Positions 62,220 to 64,000 of a DNA stretch of 64,000 nt are shown one piece after another (position 1 is the first letter of the stretch; every line of letters starts with the position of its first letter). The notes beneath the pieces were generated by a model that made no database searches, had not been told where the DNA came from, and saw only the letters and a list, made by a program, of their open reading frames with translations. The stretch spans positions 126,109,640-126,173,639 of the forward strand of contig NC_081410.1 in the NCBI RefSeq assembly GCF_030272615.1. The letters are read 5' to 3'. A program made the position numbers and the translations under genes. Origin of the DNA: Cryptomeria japonica. Its lineage: Eukaryota > Streptophyta > Pinopsida > Cupressales > Cupressaceae.

Positions 62220-63105
62220 AGCATGTCCTATCCCCATCTCCTCTCTAGGTCCGATTTGACACCATTCTCCAGCTTTAAGGCCATGAACACCTATTGGTGG
62301 GTCCCATGGTGAGGTACCCTTCCCCCTAGCACCTTATCTTGGTCTTGTTTGCAGAGGGACTAGGGCATGGAACGCCCTGGTCTGGACCATGGCACCCTAA
62401 AACGCCATGGTTCCTCTCAATGGAGCCCTAATTTGAATTGGGGCAGGTGTTATATCTCCCCACCAAAAATTGATCCCCGTGGCTACACATAACCATTGGA
62501 GGTTGGCCTAATCGGTAAATTACCTAGGGAACCCTATATAAAGACATTTTATCAACCTATTTTCATCTAAGCAGTCTAAGACTCCATCCCCATTATTTGT
62601 GCATCCGTGAAGTATTCATAATCAAGCATTTTCAGAGATCTTCAAGGTTGCATATTCATCATTCAAGCATTGTGGAGCAAAATTACATCAATCTTGTGCA
62701 AGCATGTGTGCGATTAGGGTTTTTCATGTTAATGTGTTTGTCATGCCATTACATACAACATTTGTAATTACGTTCAAAGAGAATTGCATCATCATCAACA
62801 ATTGCAAATCTGAGGTATATCTATTCAACATTTATTTCAGTATTTGCATTATTTCATTCAAGGTTAATTCCTGAACCGAGGTTTGACTTAGGCAAACCCC
62901 TATCCCTAACATCATTCCCTTTCTTTTTGTGTGCAAGAAAGAGGTGCAGAGCTGAACTCTGGAGGATCGATAGAGTTCACAAAGAAGAACCAATTCAGCT
63001 TTCGACGACAGAAAATTTAGAGGACCATGGTGAATTGATAGTACCTGGTCCCGAAAAATTAGGCCTAACTTCTGAGAACATATTCCAGATATTTTATTCT
63101 ACGCA
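62162..63105 (+). repeat. LTR N (gypsy-like)
   Basis: Starts TGTAGCATTGTAAATTG after a purine tract and ends at about 63105 (TTCTACGCA). A TATA box (TATATAAAG) is near 62535. About 10 bp after the end, GGTGGCTCTGTGGGAC resembles the non-Met primer site seen in some plant gypsy (Tat/Athila-like) elements. The right end is tentative. Confidence 0.45.
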
Positions 63106-63579
63106 AATCTAGATCGGTGGCTCTGTGGGACATCTGTAACTTACTATTTCTGTCAAAATACTTGAATTATCACCTACTTTGCCCTAATTGTCAACAATCC
63201 AATTCAATCTCGGGAAAGAGGAAGTCAAACCCTCATCCAAATGAATCTACTCATAATTCTCAACCCTTCCTTGGTGGGATTGAGGCTAGATCTATTAAGT
63301 TCACCCCTCTTTCCCTTTGTAATGGTCAATTTGGGATTGCTTATGATTCTATCATTGAAACCCTAATTTCAAATTTGCACAATTACACTAATTAATTCTA
63401 TGATTAGGTCCTTATCACTTTATTCACTTAAGCCAAACTTAGGTGCTTTTTCCTTTTATTAGATTAGGCTAATAATAGCTTATATTATCTCATTTATTAT
63501 GATTGTGACACTTGGCTAGCTGATTTAATCTTGCTTTAGGGTTTGCATCTATGGTTTCATTCATCCTTTTCATAAGGAT
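63106..63579 (+). other. Possible 5' internal leader after LTR N
   Basis: Begins with the primer-site-like sequence. One open stretch (63117-63392) holds no motif I recognise. It is cut off at 63580 by another LTR start. Confidence 0.35.
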
Positions 63580-64000
63580 TGTAATATTCCCCTTAAAAAA
63601 AAAAAAAATTCAATAAGTTTTGCAATGTAAACACAATAACCCATTAAGGTTAGAGAAATAAGCCAAACAACTGAAAAGGAACCTTTCCACCTTTTGTTCA
63701 CCAAGAGCCCAATCTGGGAGGGTGAGAGCATATGGTGTGCCGGAATCGTTAGCACCTTAAACTGAACTGAAATTACAATGCACGAGCAGCAAGCCAGACC
63801 CTTCTGCTTATCCAGCAGCCTAGAAACTGAACTACTTGGCGGTGAATCAGCCAAGGAAACAAGGAAACTCAATTCAATCACTCTACCACTCATGCAACGG
63901 GAGGACTTATACAAAAACTATCACTCTACCGCATATTTCAGCAGGAGGACAATAATTACAAAAACTGAACAACCAACAAGAAGGCGGCTAAGCCAACCTC
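63580..64000 (+). repeat. Start of another LTR or retroposed piece, runs off the window
   Basis: TGTAATATTCCCCTT followed by about 15 A, then non-coding sequence to the window end. The TGTAAT...CCCC start suggests a gypsy LTR (compare 55620); the A-run could instead be a retroposon tail. Antisense there is open (63570-63914) without a known motif. Confidence 0.35.

Noticed and set aside
63586-63605. Poly-A run as the tail of a LINE or processed gene copy
   Set aside because: It follows a TGTAATATTCCCC LTR-like start and no upstream reverse-transcribed gene body or LINE motif is seen; kept only as an alternative.

Overview
The window looks like intergenic or intronic DNA from a large plant nuclear genome. 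It is AT-rich, has almost no intact genes, and is packed with nested, decayed LTR retrotransposons, one hAT DNA transposon and one short piece of a host nuclear gene. The depth of nesting, the very long LTRs and the age of the copies suggest a gymnosperm; that is inference, since no diagnostic organism marker is present.

Layout. (1) 1-3462 is the right part of a giant LTR (A) carrying a broken protein gene. (2) 3766-11681 is a giant LTR unit (B, about 6.5 kb net) that carries a ~1140-codon broken gene and is itself split by a 1.42 kb solo LTR (G). (3) 12803-32798 is one hAT transposon of about 3.65 kb net. It has been inflated to 20 kb by a giant solo LTR (C, itself holding a complete Ty1/copia element) and by a complete Ty3/gypsy chromovirus on the minus strand. 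(4) 33762-34270 holds two well-spliced exons of a DExH-box RNA helicase resembling ISE2/DExH15. (5) 37301-40487 is a 3.19 kb solo LTR (D). (6) 44996-55620 is a Ty1/copia fragment whose gag is split by a second, inverted copy of unit B (E, 46798-55475), which is itself split by solo LTR F (50206-52417). (7) 56347-64000 is a pile of partial copia and gypsy pieces, including a shared-LTR arrangement and a strong hairpin at an LTR edge.

The most unusual signal is the family A-F. These are TG...CA bounded units of 2.2-6.5 kb with 5-bp target duplications (seen for B, D, E and F; decayed in C; A is cut by the window edge). Each has a TATA box 770-835 bp before its right end. C, D and F have a hairpin at exactly nucleotides 4-18 of the left end, and B/E have one starting at nucleotide 5. 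Most have degenerate tandem arrays in the left part. Neither B nor E contains a repeated terminal sequence, so each whole unit behaves as a single (solo) LTR, yet A, B and E carry a long protein-coding region upstream of the TATA box. B and E keep one frame over ~1140 codons despite six or seven stop codons each. I do not recognise the protein.

No tRNA, rRNA, CRISPR or bacterial-type feature was seen. Most boundaries below come from reading target-site duplications and LTR ends by eye; no database search was possible.
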